Shown here piece by piece: positions 1-7,431 of a DNA stretch of 9,375 nucleotides. Under the pieces are notes generated by a model, which was not told the DNA's origin, did no database searches, and worked only from the letters and a program-made list of their open reading frames with translations. Numbering within the stretch: the stretch's first letter is position 1; the number at the start of each line of letters is the position of its first letter. Made by a program: the position numbers and the translations under genes. The stretch is from SFLA01 sp045533895 (GTDB lineage: Bacteria > Bacillota > Clostridia > Oscillospirales > CAG-382). The stretch lies in NCBI GenBank assembly GCA_045533895.1, contig JAZSIT010000098.1:1-9375 (forward strand), read 5' to 3'.

Positions 1-1076
1 AGCTGGTTTTCCAGCGTATCTGCAGGGATAAACTCGTCGGTTTCGGGTACATACAGAGTATCTATACCTTCAGAAGCGGAAAGGAAGATTTCTTTTCCGC
101 AATTTACGTGAATATCCTTTACATATTTTCCGGTAGCCGCCTCGATAATATCCGAAACCACTGCGGACGCGGTGGCAACGCCTCCTGCGCCTCTGCCGCG
201 GAAGGTTACTCCGCCGACACAGTTTCCGTAAAGGGTCACGGCATTTATAACATCATCGGTAATGCCCAGCACAGTATCCTTTTTAACAAGGCAAGGCGCA
301 ACAAGAAGACGGATTTTTTCCTCTCTTTTCTCTGCAAAGCCGATAAGCTTTATTGCATAACCTCTGTTTCCCGCTTTTTTAACGTCCTCGGGAGTGACGG
401 TATCAATGCCCTGCATTACGGAAACGTTATCCAGCGTAATAACCGTATTAAAAGCAATCCCTGCCAGAATACATATTTTACGCGCACTGTCTGCGCCGGA
501 GATATCTGCGGTAGGGTCTTTTTCCGCATAACCGAGAGCTTGCGCCTGTTTAAGCGCATCCTCAAAAAGGGTGCCTTCGTCACGCATCTTTGTTAATATA
601 TAGTTGGTAGTGCCGTTAAGTATTCCGCACACCGATTCCGTTTGGTTAGCGCAAAGGCAGTGAAGCATTGGATGGATAACGGGAATACCGCCGCCTGCAG
701 ACGCTTCATAAAGATATGCAACGCCATTCTTTTCCGCTTCTGCAAGAAGCTCTGTGCCGTGCTTTTCAACAACCGCTTTGTTGGATGTTACCACGCTTTT
801 TCCCGCGCGGAGGAGAGCAAGGGAAAACTCGTATGCGGGAGTGGTGCCGCCCATAGTCTCTGCAACTACGGTTATCTCGTTATCACACAAAATATCATTA
901 AAATCGGGAGTGACCGCTTTCTCCATAGCATGTCCGGGGAAAGTGCGTAAATCCAGAATACGTTTTATCTCAAACTCCTCACCCATACGGGAGGAAATGA
1001 GGGAAGAATTTTTATTTAAGACCTCGTACACGCCTTGTCCTACGACGCCGAAGCCGAGTATTGCAATCTTTGCCAT
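1..1076 (-). CDS. hom: Homoserine dehydrogenase (partial; C-terminus lies beyond the window edge)
   Basis: Catalyses NAD(P)H-dependent reduction of aspartate semialdehyde to homoserine in the cytoplasm, the branch point to threonine and methionine. Translating the minus strand from the ATG at 1076-1074 gives 358 open codons before the window ends. The N-terminal Rossmann motif GFGVVGQG is at residues 8-15. The family lysine in SNKAV is K100, and NGTTNY is at 154-159. The signature GYAEKDPTADISGADSARK is at 182-200, where E185, D191, D196 and K200 match the catalytic acidic and lysine positions of characterised enzymes. Family members are usually 400-430 residues, often with a C-terminal ACT domain; most of that tail is missing here, so allosteric control by threonine cannot be judged. 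The start is supported by GGAGG at 1090-1086, with nine bases between it and the ATG. The family call is very secure. Confidence 0.97.
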   Translation of the reverse strand, partial: MAKIAILGFGVVGQGVYEVLNKNSSLISSRMGEEFEIKRILDLRTFPGHAMEKAVTPDFNDILCDNEITVVAETMGGTTPAYEFSLALLRAGKSVVTSNKAVVEKHGTELLAEAEKNGVAYLYEASAGGGIPVIHPMLHCLCANQTESVCGILNGTTNYILTKMRDEGTLFEDALKQAQALGYAEKDPTADISGADSARKICILAGIAFNTVITLDNVSVMQGIDTVTPEDVKKAGNRGYAIKLIGFAEKREEKIRLLVAPCLVKKDTVLGITDDVINAVTLYGNCVGGVTFRGRGAGGVATASAVVSDIIEAATGKYVKDIHVNCGKEIFLSASEGIDTLYVPETDEFIPADTLENQ

Positions 1077-1161
1077 TGGAAACACCTCCATTATTGACGT
1101 AGTTTACCACATATATGCCAATAAATCAAGGACAAAATAAAACTAATGATTAATTATGCAG

Positions 1162-1175
1162 TATTTGCGCAAATA
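1162..1175. promoter_or_regulatory. Perfect 14-bp palindrome at the hom transcription start (possible operator)
   Basis: TATTTGCGCAAATA is a perfect palindrome that touches the last base of the hom -10 box and covers the predicted +1. A dimeric repressor bound here would block initiation. The regulator is unknown, and an AT-flanked GCGC palindrome could occur by chance. Confidence 0.35.
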
Positions 1176-1203
1176 TTATACCATATAATTTTATTTAATT
1201 CAA
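1175..1203 (-). promoter_or_regulatory. Sigma-A-type promoter for hom
   Basis: Read on the minus strand this is TTGAAT (1203-1198), a 17-bp spacer, then a perfect TATAAT (1180-1175). Transcription should start near 1168, giving a leader of about 90 nt. That is too short for a T-box or SAM riboswitch, and no such structure is apparent. Confidence 0.8.
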
Positions 1204-1206
1204 GTC

Positions 1207-1235
1207 TTTACATTGTAAACAAAAAGTAATATACT
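1207..1235 (+). promoter_or_regulatory. Candidate upstream promoter for the ABC/DUF1854 operon
   Basis: TTTACA (1207-1212), a 17-bp spacer and TATACT (1230-1235) fit a sigma-A promoter. The -35 box is the left half of an inverted repeat, TTTACA-T-TGTAAA (1207-1219), which could be a protein-binding site. Which of the two candidate promoters is used cannot be decided by eye. Confidence 0.45.
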
Positions 1236-1293
1236 ATGCTGGGAAATCACTTTATACGTGTAAAAACGCAACCGATAGTTTATTGTTTTTCTA

Positions 1294-1322
1294 TTGTGTT
1301 TTTCACGGAAAAGTGGTATTAT
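1294..1322 (+). promoter_or_regulatory. Candidate proximal promoter for the ABC/DUF1854 operon
   Basis: TTGTGT (1294-1299), a 17-bp spacer and TATTAT (1317-1322) would start transcription near 1329, about 28 nt before the ATG at 1357. The position is good, but both hexamers are off consensus. Confidence 0.5.
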
Positions 1323-1356
1323 TTACATATAAAATTTATCTTTGAGGAAAACCCAA

Positions 1357-3633
1357 ATGCTTAAGCTTCATTCCCTGCCCAAAGCGGCGGAGGCATTCTT
1401 TAACGAAAAAGGAATAGATATTAATTCGGTCTGTGTTACCATGCGGTCGGATATGGCGTTTCCCGGCAGACGGGCAGATACCTTTATTCTGCTTACCGAA
1501 AAAGAGCTTTTGGTGGCTGAGGGAATTATTGTCCACACCAAAAAGGGCGGAAAACGAGTAAGCTTTTTTGATTGCTTTGATTACCGCAGCTATCTTATTG
1601 CGGATATGGAAGAGCCCAAGACCGAAATGCTTATATCCACTGCCCGTATTACGGCGGTGTTCGGCACAGACGTTATACCTATGTTCGATATATCCTCTGC
1701 CTGCAAGCATGAGGCAAACGTGATATGCGAATGTATAAAGGAAATTAAAAAGGACGGGCATATTGACGAAAAGAAGCATTCGGACAAAAAGGGTAAAGAT
1801 ACCCACTGTCCCAAATGCGGTATGCGGTATCCCGACCAGCAGAGAAAAGTATGCCCAAAATGTCTTGAGAAAACCAAGCTTATTAAAAAGATGCTTGCCC
1901 TTTTCAGCAGATACAAAATGTATATGCTTATTCTGCTTATTGCCTTTTTGGCGTCCTCGGCGCTTTCGGTTGCCGTGCCCTACGTTTCAAACCAGCTTCT
2001 TTACGGCGAGGTTTTGGAAGAAGGCGGAAGCATGTACGGTATGATAGGCACCGTAGTGCTTATGATTATCGGTATTCGTGTAGCCTTTTTGCTTGTTAAT
2101 CTGGTGGTGGGCACATTGTCCTCCCGCACGGCAGCCCACGTTACCTACGACCTGAAGATGCTTATATTTGAAAATATAAATAAATTGTCCCTCTCCTTCT
2201 TTACTTCCCGCCAGACAGGCGGACTTATGACCCAGGTAAACGGAGACTCCACCACGCTGTACTGGTTTTTCTGTGACGGATTTCCCTATCTGGTAACCAA
2301 CGTGCTTACTTTGCTGTGCGTAATGGCGGTAATGCTGGTCTCCAACCCGTTGCTTACCCTTTTTGCATTTATTACGGTGCCCGTTTTCTTCTTCGTATAC
2401 AAATATCTGTTCCTCGCCTTTGACAAGCTTTGGGCGAGAAACTGGGCGAGAAGAAGAAGCCTTAATTCACTTATTTCCGACGTACTTAACGGTATGCGTG
2501 TGGTAAAATCCTTCTCCCGCGAAAACGAGGAAAGCGCGCGGTTTGACAGACGCAACCGCGCCCACGCGGAAACGGTGGCAGAGGCAGGTATGCTCAGCGC
2601 AAAGTCCTTCCCTCTCATCACCTTTTTGCTTCAGGCAGGTCTGTACGTGGTGTGGGGCGTAGGCGGCTGGCAGGTTATGACCCATACCGGAAATATGGAC
2701 TACGCCGCGCTGTCCGCTTTTGTTGCATACTTTGGTCTGATTACGGGGCCTTTACAGTTCTTTGCAGACGTTTCCAACTGGTGGAGCGAATGTCTGAACG
2801 CCATGCAGAGACTTTTTGAAATTAAAGATTCCGTGCCCGAGGTAAGAGAAAGCGAAAGCCCCGTGTGTCTTGACACGGTAAAGGGAGATATAAAGTTTGA
2901 CAACGTAATATTCTCTTACGAGGAAAACCGCCGTATTATCGACGGAATTTCTTTCGATGTGCCTGCCGGCAAGACGGTGGGTATTGTCGGAAAGACCGGC
3001 GCCGGAAAGAGCACGCTGGTTAACCTGCTCACCCGTCTTTACGACGTGTCCGACGGCGGAATTTATATTGACGGAATTAACGTAAAGGATCTTTCCTTTG
3101 AGACTTTGCGAAACAACGTGGCGATAGTTTCTCAGGAGACTTATCTGTTCCGCGGAACCATAAAGGAAAACATACGCTACGCACGCCCCGACGCCACCGA
3201 CGAGGAGGTTATGCAGGCGGCGAGAATAGCGTCCGCACATCAGTTTATTATAAAATACCCCGATGGGTACGATACCCGTGTGGGACTGGGCGGAAAAGAG
3301 CTTTCCGGCGGTGAGAAGCAGAGAGTTTCTATTGCCAGAGCAGTTCTCCGCGACCCGAGAATACTTATTCTTGACGAAGCCACCGCCGCAATGGATACCC
3401 AGACCGAGCGGCAGATACAAGCGTCTCTTACGGCACTTGCCAAGGGCAGAACCACCATTATGATAGCCCACCGTCTTTCTACGCTGAGGGATGCGGATTT
3501 CCTCGTGGTTGTGGAAAACGGAAAAATGCCCGAAAAGGGCACCGCCACCGAGCTGCTTAAAGCAAAGGGTGTGTACTACCGTCTTTACAAAATGCAGGCG
3601 GACGCACTTAAAACTATCGGTATAGAGGAGTGA
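1357..3633 (+). CDS. ABC exporter half-transporter (fused permease/ATPase) with an N-terminal zinc-ribbon-like segment
   Basis: A 758-residue membrane protein of the ABCB-like exporter type; the substrate is unknown. Residues 1-145 form a soluble N-terminal domain I do not recognise. A CxxC...CxxC knuckle follows (C151, C154, C166, C169), probably binding zinc. A six-helix transmembrane domain runs from about 187 to 465; the clearest hydrophobic spans are near 187-209, 227-253, 311-354 and 419-465. The ATPase domain occupies about 510-750, with Walker A GKTGAGKST (545-553), Q-loop Q593, signature LSGGE (649-653), Walker B ILILD (669-673), catalytic E674 and H-loop H705. The ATG at 1357 is preferred over an in-frame TTG at 1342 because GAGGAAA (1344-1350) sits at a normal distance before it. 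Typical half-exporters are about 580-600 residues; the excess is the N-terminal region. It is the first gene of the cassette, and its stop lies 5 nt before the DUF1854 gene. Confidence 0.93.
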   Translation: MLKLHSLPKAAEAFFNEKGIDINSVCVTMRSDMAFPGRRADTFILLTEKELLVAEGIIVHTKKGGKRVSFFDCFDYRSYLIADMEEPKTEMLISTARITAVFGTDVIPMFDISSACKHEANVICECIKEIKKDGHIDEKKHSDKKGKDTHCPKCGMRYPDQQRKVCPKCLEKTKLIKKMLALFSRYKMYMLILLIAFLASSALSVAVPYVSNQLLYGEVLEEGGSMYGMIGTVVLMIIGIRVAFLLVNLVVGTLSSRTAAHVTYDLKMLIFENINKLSLSFFTSRQTGGLMTQVNGDSTTLYWFFCDGFPYLVTNVLTLLCVMAVMLVSNPLLTLFAFITVPVFFFVYKYLFLAFDKLWARNWARRRSLNSLISDVLNGMRVVKSFSRENEESARFDRRNRAHAETVAEAGMLSAKSFPLITFLLQAGLYVVWGVGGWQVMTHTGNMDYAALSAFVAYFGLITGPLQFFADVSNWWSECLNAMQRLFEIKDSVPEVRESESPVCLDTVKGDIKFDNVIFSYEENRRIIDGISFDVPAGKTVGIVGKTGAGKSTLVNLLTRLYDVSDGGIYIDGINVKDLSFETLRNNVAIVSQETYLFRGTIKENIRYARPDATDEEVMQAARIASAHQFIIKYPDGYDTRVGLGGKELSGGEKQRVSIARAVLRDPRILILDEATAAMDTQTERQIQASLTALAKGRTTIMIAHRLSTLRDADFLVVVENGKMPEKGTATELLKAKGVYYRLYKMQADALKTIGIEE

Positions 3634-3638
3634 ATAAT

Positions 3639-4193
3639 ATGAACGTAATTGCCGAAACCGTATATTTTACCCCCGAAAACGCACGGTTTTATCTTACCGC
3701 AGGGGGACTTGTGGGGCTTAATGCGTTTATTCCCCCCGTGGGAAAGGACGATCTTGCCGATGAAAACGCAGATCTGTCTCCCCTTTGGCAGGATCTTGGC
3801 AGAGTGTTCCTGCACAGAGCGTTCCCTTACGATATGCCGGATATGTTTATTTCCGTTCAGGACAAGGACGGAAAGGAATACGGTATGGTGAAAAGCATTG
3901 CGGATTTTCCCGAGGATATCCGTAATATTCTTAAGGGCGAGCTTAACCGAAAGTATTTCACCCCCGTTATTACAAAAATACACACCGTATCTGCCAAGTT
4001 CGGATACACCTATTGGGAAGCGGACAGCGATATGGGAAAGCTTTCTTTTTCCATGCACGATACCTACCGTAATATAGCCAAGGTAGGCGAGAACCGTCTT
4101 GTTCTTACCGACGTAGACGGTAACCGCTATGAGATAAAGGACTATATGGCGCTGGACAGAAAAAGCTTCAGAAAGCTTGAATTGTATTTATAA
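3639..4193 (+). CDS. DUF1854 family protein, partner of the flanking ABC transporters
   Basis: A 184-residue soluble protein with no signal peptide or membrane helix. I assign DUF1854 from its overall pattern: an acidic block around VQDKDGKEYGMV, then FPEDIRNILKGELNRKYFTPVI, a YTYWEADSD strand, and a C-terminal LVLTDVDGNRYEIKDYMALD followed by a basic tail. DUF1854 genes typically sit beside ABC exporter genes. From memory, some proteobacterial members are labelled cyanophycin-metabolism-associated, but no cyanophycin synthetase or cyanophycinase is visible here. Biochemical function is unknown; a regulatory or substrate-handling subunit is an inference from position. The ATG at 3639 is preferred over a GTG at 3630 because GAGGAG (3625-3630) lies 8 nt upstream. 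The 5-nt gap after the first ABC gene suggests translational coupling. Confidence 0.82.
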   Translation: MNVIAETVYFTPENARFYLTAGGLVGLNAFIPPVGKDDLADENADLSPLWQDLGRVFLHRAFPYDMPDMFISVQDKDGKEYGMVKSIADFPEDIRNILKGELNRKYFTPVITKIHTVSAKFGYTYWEADSDMGKLSFSMHDTYRNIAKVGENRLVLTDVDGNRYEIKDYMALDRKSFRKLELYL

Positions 4194-4222
4194 TACACCC
4201 CTAAAAAAATACACCCCCGCAG

Positions 4223-4246
4223 GCTCAACAAAAGGACTTGTTGGGC
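4223..4246 (+). other. Intercistronic stem-loop with a Shine-Dalgarno-like loop
   Basis: GCTCAACAA (4223-4231) pairs with TTGTTGGGC (4238-4246) over nine base pairs, one of them G-U. The six-base loop AAGGAC contains AAGGA. No T-run follows, so it is not an intrinsic terminator. It lies in the 83-nt gap between the DUF1854 gene and the second ABC gene. It may stabilise the mRNA or modulate translation. A weaker hairpin, AAAACA/TGTTTT, lies just before the ATG at 4277. Confidence 0.5.
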
Positions 4247-4276
4247 AGGAAATCTGACAAAACAGAGATTTGTTTT

Positions 4277-6412
4277 ATGCAAACATTAGATTTTACTTTT
4301 AACCTTGATTTTTACAACAACAGAATAAAAGGCGCGGGAGAGATGGAGGGAAATATCCTTTGTATCACCGCAGGAGAAACCGTTACCCGTTTTGATATGA
4401 CCGCCTTTGACGAGGTGAGATATATTCAATACGTAGGCTGTTGTGCCGTTGAGGGTATAAAAGACGGAGACGTAACCGAGCTTTGCCGCGGAGATATGTC
4501 TGTGGCAGCGGAATTACAGTCCGTAACCAAGCGTCTTGCCTCCTTCCTTGAGGGCAGAGGCTTGGGTGTTGCCGACCCTTACGCAAAGACACATTGCGAA
4601 AAATGCGGCAGACGTTTTTCCCCCGGATCGGTAACCTGCCCCCATTGTGTGGATAAAACCGCACTGCTCCGCAGGCTGCTTCCCTTCTTAAAACCCTATA
4701 TTGTTCCCCTTTCCCTCTCGCTTATTACGGTGTTTGCAATATCCGCGGTGTCTATGATATCCCCCTATATCAGCAAACAGCTTATTAACGAGTATATTAC
4801 CAAAGCAGGAATAAATACCGATGATAACAAGGTATTTATTGAGTTTATAACTCTTATTCTCCTTATGGCGGGAACAGGACTTCTTACCTCGCTCCTTTCG
4901 GTGGCGAGAAGCGCGTTAGTGGTAAAGGCATCAACGGGTCTGCTTTCCGACCTGCGCAAGATGGTGTATACCGCCGTACAAAAGCTATCCCTTGCAGGGG
5001 TAACGCGGCGCACCGCAGGCGAGCTTATTAACCGTGTTACCGAGGACACGCAGGTCCTTCGCGACGTGCTGGTAAACGATATTCCCTCGCTTATCCAGAT
5101 GGTGATAATATTCGTGGCGGTAACCGTAATGCTTATTATCATCAACCCCGTCCTTGCGCTGGTAATACTCCTTCCCGTCCCCGTAATGCTGGTGGTATTC
5201 CGCTATCTTATGCGTTACACCCACAGGCTTTATATGGCGCAATGGCAGGCGTCCTCCGAATGCGGCACCATACTTCACGATATCTTCTCGGGTATCCGCG
5301 TGGTAAAGGTGTTCGGCGCAGAGGAATACGAGCAAAGCCGTTTTGAAAAGGCGGCGCGGAAATTCCGCAATATTTCCGCACGGAACGAGCTTATATGGAA
5401 CCTTACCATGCCCGTGGCGGATTTTGCACTTTCTCTGGGCAACTACGCCGCAATATATATTCTCGGAAGTATGCTTTTGGGCAACGAGATAGGTCTGGGC
5501 GATATGGCGCTGGTGCTTTCATACGTATCTATGATATACGGTCCTCTCCGCTGGATGGCGAATATGCCCCGCCGTCTTACGAGAGCCATTACCAGTATGT
5601 CAAAGGTGTTTGAGATAATCGACGAGGAGCCTGAGATAGTTGATAAGCCTACGGCGGTGGATACTGCCGTAAAAGGCGATATTTCCTTCAAAAATGCGTA
5701 TTTCGGATATAATTCATACGAAAACGTGCTTAAAAACGTATCCGTTGATATCAACAACGGTGAGATGGTGGGTATTGTGGGCAGGTCCGGCGTGGGCAAA
5801 TCCACAATGATAAACCTTATAATGCGTTTGTACGATCTGACGGGCGGCTCACTTACCATTGACGGTATCGACATTAAGGATTACTCCCAGCATTCACTCC
5901 GCTCGCAGATAGGCGTGGTGCTGCAGGAGACTTATCTGTTCCGCGGCACGGTATACGATAATATCGCATACGCAAAGCCCAACTGCACCCCCGAAGAGGT
6001 TATAAATGCGGCAAAGATGGCAAACGCCCACGCATTTATTATGAAAATGCCCGATGGATACAACACTTACGTCAGTGAGCGGGGCGGCTCCCTCTCCGGC
6101 GGTGAGAAGCAGAGAATAGCTATTGCCCGTGCGGTACTCCGTGACCCCAAGATACTTATTCTTGACGAAGCTACCGCTTCCCTTGATACGGAAACCGAAA
6201 AAATGGTGCAGGATGCGGTGCAGGCGCTGTCAAAGGGCAGAACCACCATCGCAATCGCTCACAGGCTGTCCACGCTCCGCAACTCCACAAAGCTGGTGGT
6301 GCTGGAAAAGGGCACCGTGGAGGAGATAGGCACCCACGAGGAACTGATGAAATCCGGCGGAAGATATTCAAAGCTGGTACTTGCTCAGCGAAAGATGTCA
6401 AAAATGCAATAA
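4277..6412 (+). CDS. Second ABC exporter half-transporter with an N-terminal zinc-ribbon-like segment
   Basis: A 711-residue fused permease/ATPase with the same architecture as the first gene of the cassette and a likely heterodimer partner. Residues 1-100 are an unrecognised soluble domain. Cysteines C107, C110, C121 and C124 form a CxxC...CxxC knuckle just before the first helix. The transmembrane domain spans about 137-430, and the ATPase about 465-705: Walker A GRSGVGKST (502-510), Q-loop Q550, LSGGE (606-610), ILILD (626-630), catalytic E631 and H-loop H662. All catalytic motifs are intact. Start choice is uncertain. The ATG at 4277 has only a weak GAGA (4265-4268) upstream; in-frame TTG codons at 4238 and 4241 lie inside the intercistronic hairpin and are less attractive. 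The transcript ends at the strong hairpin just after the stop codon. Confidence 0.92.
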   Translation: MQTLDFTFNLDFYNNRIKGAGEMEGNILCITAGETVTRFDMTAFDEVRYIQYVGCCAVEGIKDGDVTELCRGDMSVAAELQSVTKRLASFLEGRGLGVADPYAKTHCEKCGRRFSPGSVTCPHCVDKTALLRRLLPFLKPYIVPLSLSLITVFAISAVSMISPYISKQLINEYITKAGINTDDNKVFIEFITLILLMAGTGLLTSLLSVARSALVVKASTGLLSDLRKMVYTAVQKLSLAGVTRRTAGELINRVTEDTQVLRDVLVNDIPSLIQMVIIFVAVTVMLIIINPVLALVILLPVPVMLVVFRYLMRYTHRLYMAQWQASSECGTILHDIFSGIRVVKVFGAEEYEQSRFEKAARKFRNISARNELIWNLTMPVADFALSLGNYAAIYILGSMLLGNEIGLGDMALVLSYVSMIYGPLRWMANMPRRLTRAITSMSKVFEIIDEEPEIVDKPTAVDTAVKGDISFKNAYFGYNSYENVLKNVSVDINNGEMVGIVGRSGVGKSTMINLIMRLYDLTGGSLTIDGIDIKDYSQHSLRSQIGVVLQETYLFRGTVYDNIAYAKPNCTPEEVINAAKMANAHAFIMKMPDGYNTYVSERGGSLSGGEKQRIAIARAVLRDPKILILDEATASLDTETEKMVQDAVQALSKGRTTIAIAHRLSTLRNSTKLVVLEKGTVEEIGTHEELMKSGGRYSKLVLAQRKMSKMQ

Positions 6413-6415
6413 CAC

Positions 6416-6444
6416 AAAAAGCTCCGAAATATCGGAGCTTTTTT
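6416..6444. terminator. Bidirectional intrinsic terminator between convergent genes
   Basis: AGCTCCGA (6420-6427) pairs perfectly with TCGGAGCT (6432-6439) around an AATA loop. Six T residues (6439-6444) complete the plus-strand terminator. Five A residues at 6416-6420 provide the U-run when read from the minus strand, so it can stop both the ABC operon and the convergent membrane-protein gene. Confidence 0.93.
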
Positions 6445-6478
6445 GAATAATAAACGAAAAGTTCGGTGCGTTTTTACG

Positions 6479-7174
6479 TTAATGTTGCTTTTTTACGAAA
6501 TTTATTCCAAACAGCAGGGCTGCCGCGGCAAACAACAAACACGTTCCAAAGCTCATGCTTACCCCACAAAAACCAAACCCGGCGGAAAGAACGGAAAGGC
6601 GGTGGTAACCCTCTGCAAAGGCGATAACCGTATTTATTGCCTGTACCAAAAAGAGAAGGCAGTCTATAAGCAACGAAACGACAAACGCGGCAGAGGGGAG
6701 AAAATACAAAAACCGCTTAATGGGTTTATTGCGGTGGAGCAGACACAAAACGCCCATCACCGCAAAGCCTGCGGCAATAAACACCGTCGCTATGACACCC
6801 GTAAGTGATACGGAAAAATAAGTAGGACCTGCCTGCTCGCCGTGCTGAATTATAAACTCGATCTGCTTTAACACGTTAGCGACGCCCCTCACTGCGCCGA
6901 ACATATAGGCACAGGCCAGCACAAACATAGGTATGGAAAGAAGGATTCCCGTGTTTTTTCTGAACAGAGCTACACACGCCATTATCACTGCGGAAACGTC
7001 TATAAAAAACAGTATAATGCTTATCGCCTGTATCGTAGCGGGATACCCAAGGATTTGAAAAATGCAAGGTAAGACCAGATTGATTACATAGAGTATAACA
7101 CAAAGCCCGTAACACACCCCGCAAAGAGGCAATAGCAAACTTTTCTTTTTTGTTTCTGTGGCGGAAGATGTCAT
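6479..7174 (-). CDS. Hypothetical six-helix integral membrane protein
   Basis: A 231-residue protein I do not recognise. Hydrophobic spans near residues 12-38, 47-71, 77-97, 119-146, 155-187 and 198-226 suggest six transmembrane helices, with a short polar N-terminus (MTSSATETKKK) and a basic C-terminal tail ending KKQH. No catalytic motif, transporter signature or signal peptidase site stands out, and the loops are short. The start ATG at 7174-7172 is supported by AAAGGAG seven bases upstream. It is monocistronic and convergent with the ABC operon, with its own promoter and a shared terminator, so a functional link to the exporter is not implied. The reading frame is credible because it is long and hydrophobic and flanked by a fitting promoter, ribosome-binding site and terminator. 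Confidence 0.82.
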   Translation of the reverse strand: MTSSATETKKKSLLLPLCGVCYGLCVILYVINLVLPCIFQILGYPATIQAISIILFFIDVSAVIMACVALFRKNTGILLSIPMFVLACAYMFGAVRGVANVLKQIEFIIQHGEQAGPTYFSVSLTGVIATVFIAAGFAVMGVLCLLHRNKPIKRFLYFLPSAAFVVSLLIDCLLFLVQAINTVIAFAEGYHRLSVLSAGFGFCGVSMSFGTCLLFAAAALLFGINFVKKQH

Positions 7175-7206
7175 ATCATAGCTCCTTTGAAATAAAAGTT
7201 TGATAT

Positions 7207-7235
7207 ATTATAACACTTTGGCTTTGCTAAATCAA
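7207..7235 (-). promoter_or_regulatory. Sigma-A-type promoter for the membrane-protein gene
   Basis: On the minus strand, TTGATT (7235-7230), a 17-bp spacer and TATAAT (7212-7207) make a good promoter. Transcription should start near 7200, giving a leader of roughly 25 nt that contains the ribosome-binding site. Confidence 0.8.
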
Positions 7236-7245
7236 TGTTTTTCGG

Positions 7246-7350
7246 GGAATATCGGGAATGATGGTGGCTTTTTGCACAGCCGTGCAAAAAGCTTCCGAAA
7301 TTCCTCGTTTAGCGATGCTTTGCATCGCGTCGCATTCCTCATTCCTCATT
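7246..7350. repeat. Palindrome-rich intergenic repeat region between the divergent genes
   Basis: The gene-free stretch holds two perfect hairpins. GCTTTTTGCAC (7267-7277) pairs with GTGCAAAAAGC (7282-7292) around a four-base loop. GCGATGC (7312-7318) pairs with GCATCGC (7322-7328) around TTT. The heptamer CATTCCT then occurs in tandem at 7333 and 7340, followed by CATT, and ATTCCTC also occurs at 7300. Neither hairpin is followed by a T-run, so they are poor terminators. The modular look suggests a dispersed intergenic repeat, but copy number cannot be seen from this window. Confidence 0.55.
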
Positions 7351-7360
7351 TTCTTTCTTC

Positions 7361-7389
7361 TTGACAATATTTCCGTTTTATGATACTAT
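7361..7389 (+). promoter_or_regulatory. Sigma-A-type promoter for glyQS
   Basis: A consensus TTGACA (7361-7366), a 17-bp spacer and TACTAT (7384-7389) predict a start near 7396. The leader is then only about 36 nt and carries GGGAG (7420-7424) before the ATG at 7432. There is no room for a T-box downstream of this promoter. Confidence 0.85.
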
Positions 7390-7431
7390 ATTCGGGAATA
7401 TAAAAACTTCTATTTTATCGGGAGAGAGAAT

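Noticed and set aside
108..1140. Plus-strand open frames over the hom region
   Set aside because: They are antisense to a clear, uninterrupted homoserine dehydrogenase reading frame and have no ribosome-binding site or recognisable domain.
1342..1356. Upstream TTG start for the first ABC gene
   Set aside because: The ribosome-binding sequence GAGGAAA lies after this TTG and at proper distance from the ATG at 1357.
2752..3471. A long minus-strand open frame (239 codons) opposite the first ABC transporter ATPase domain
   Set aside because: It mirrors a codon-biased gene with fully conserved ABC motifs; the translated product is low in recognisable features and lacks a promoter.
7267..7292. 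Hairpin as a terminator for transcripts entering glyQS
   Set aside because: The U residues are inside the stem and none follow it on either strand, so it does not fit an intrinsic terminator.
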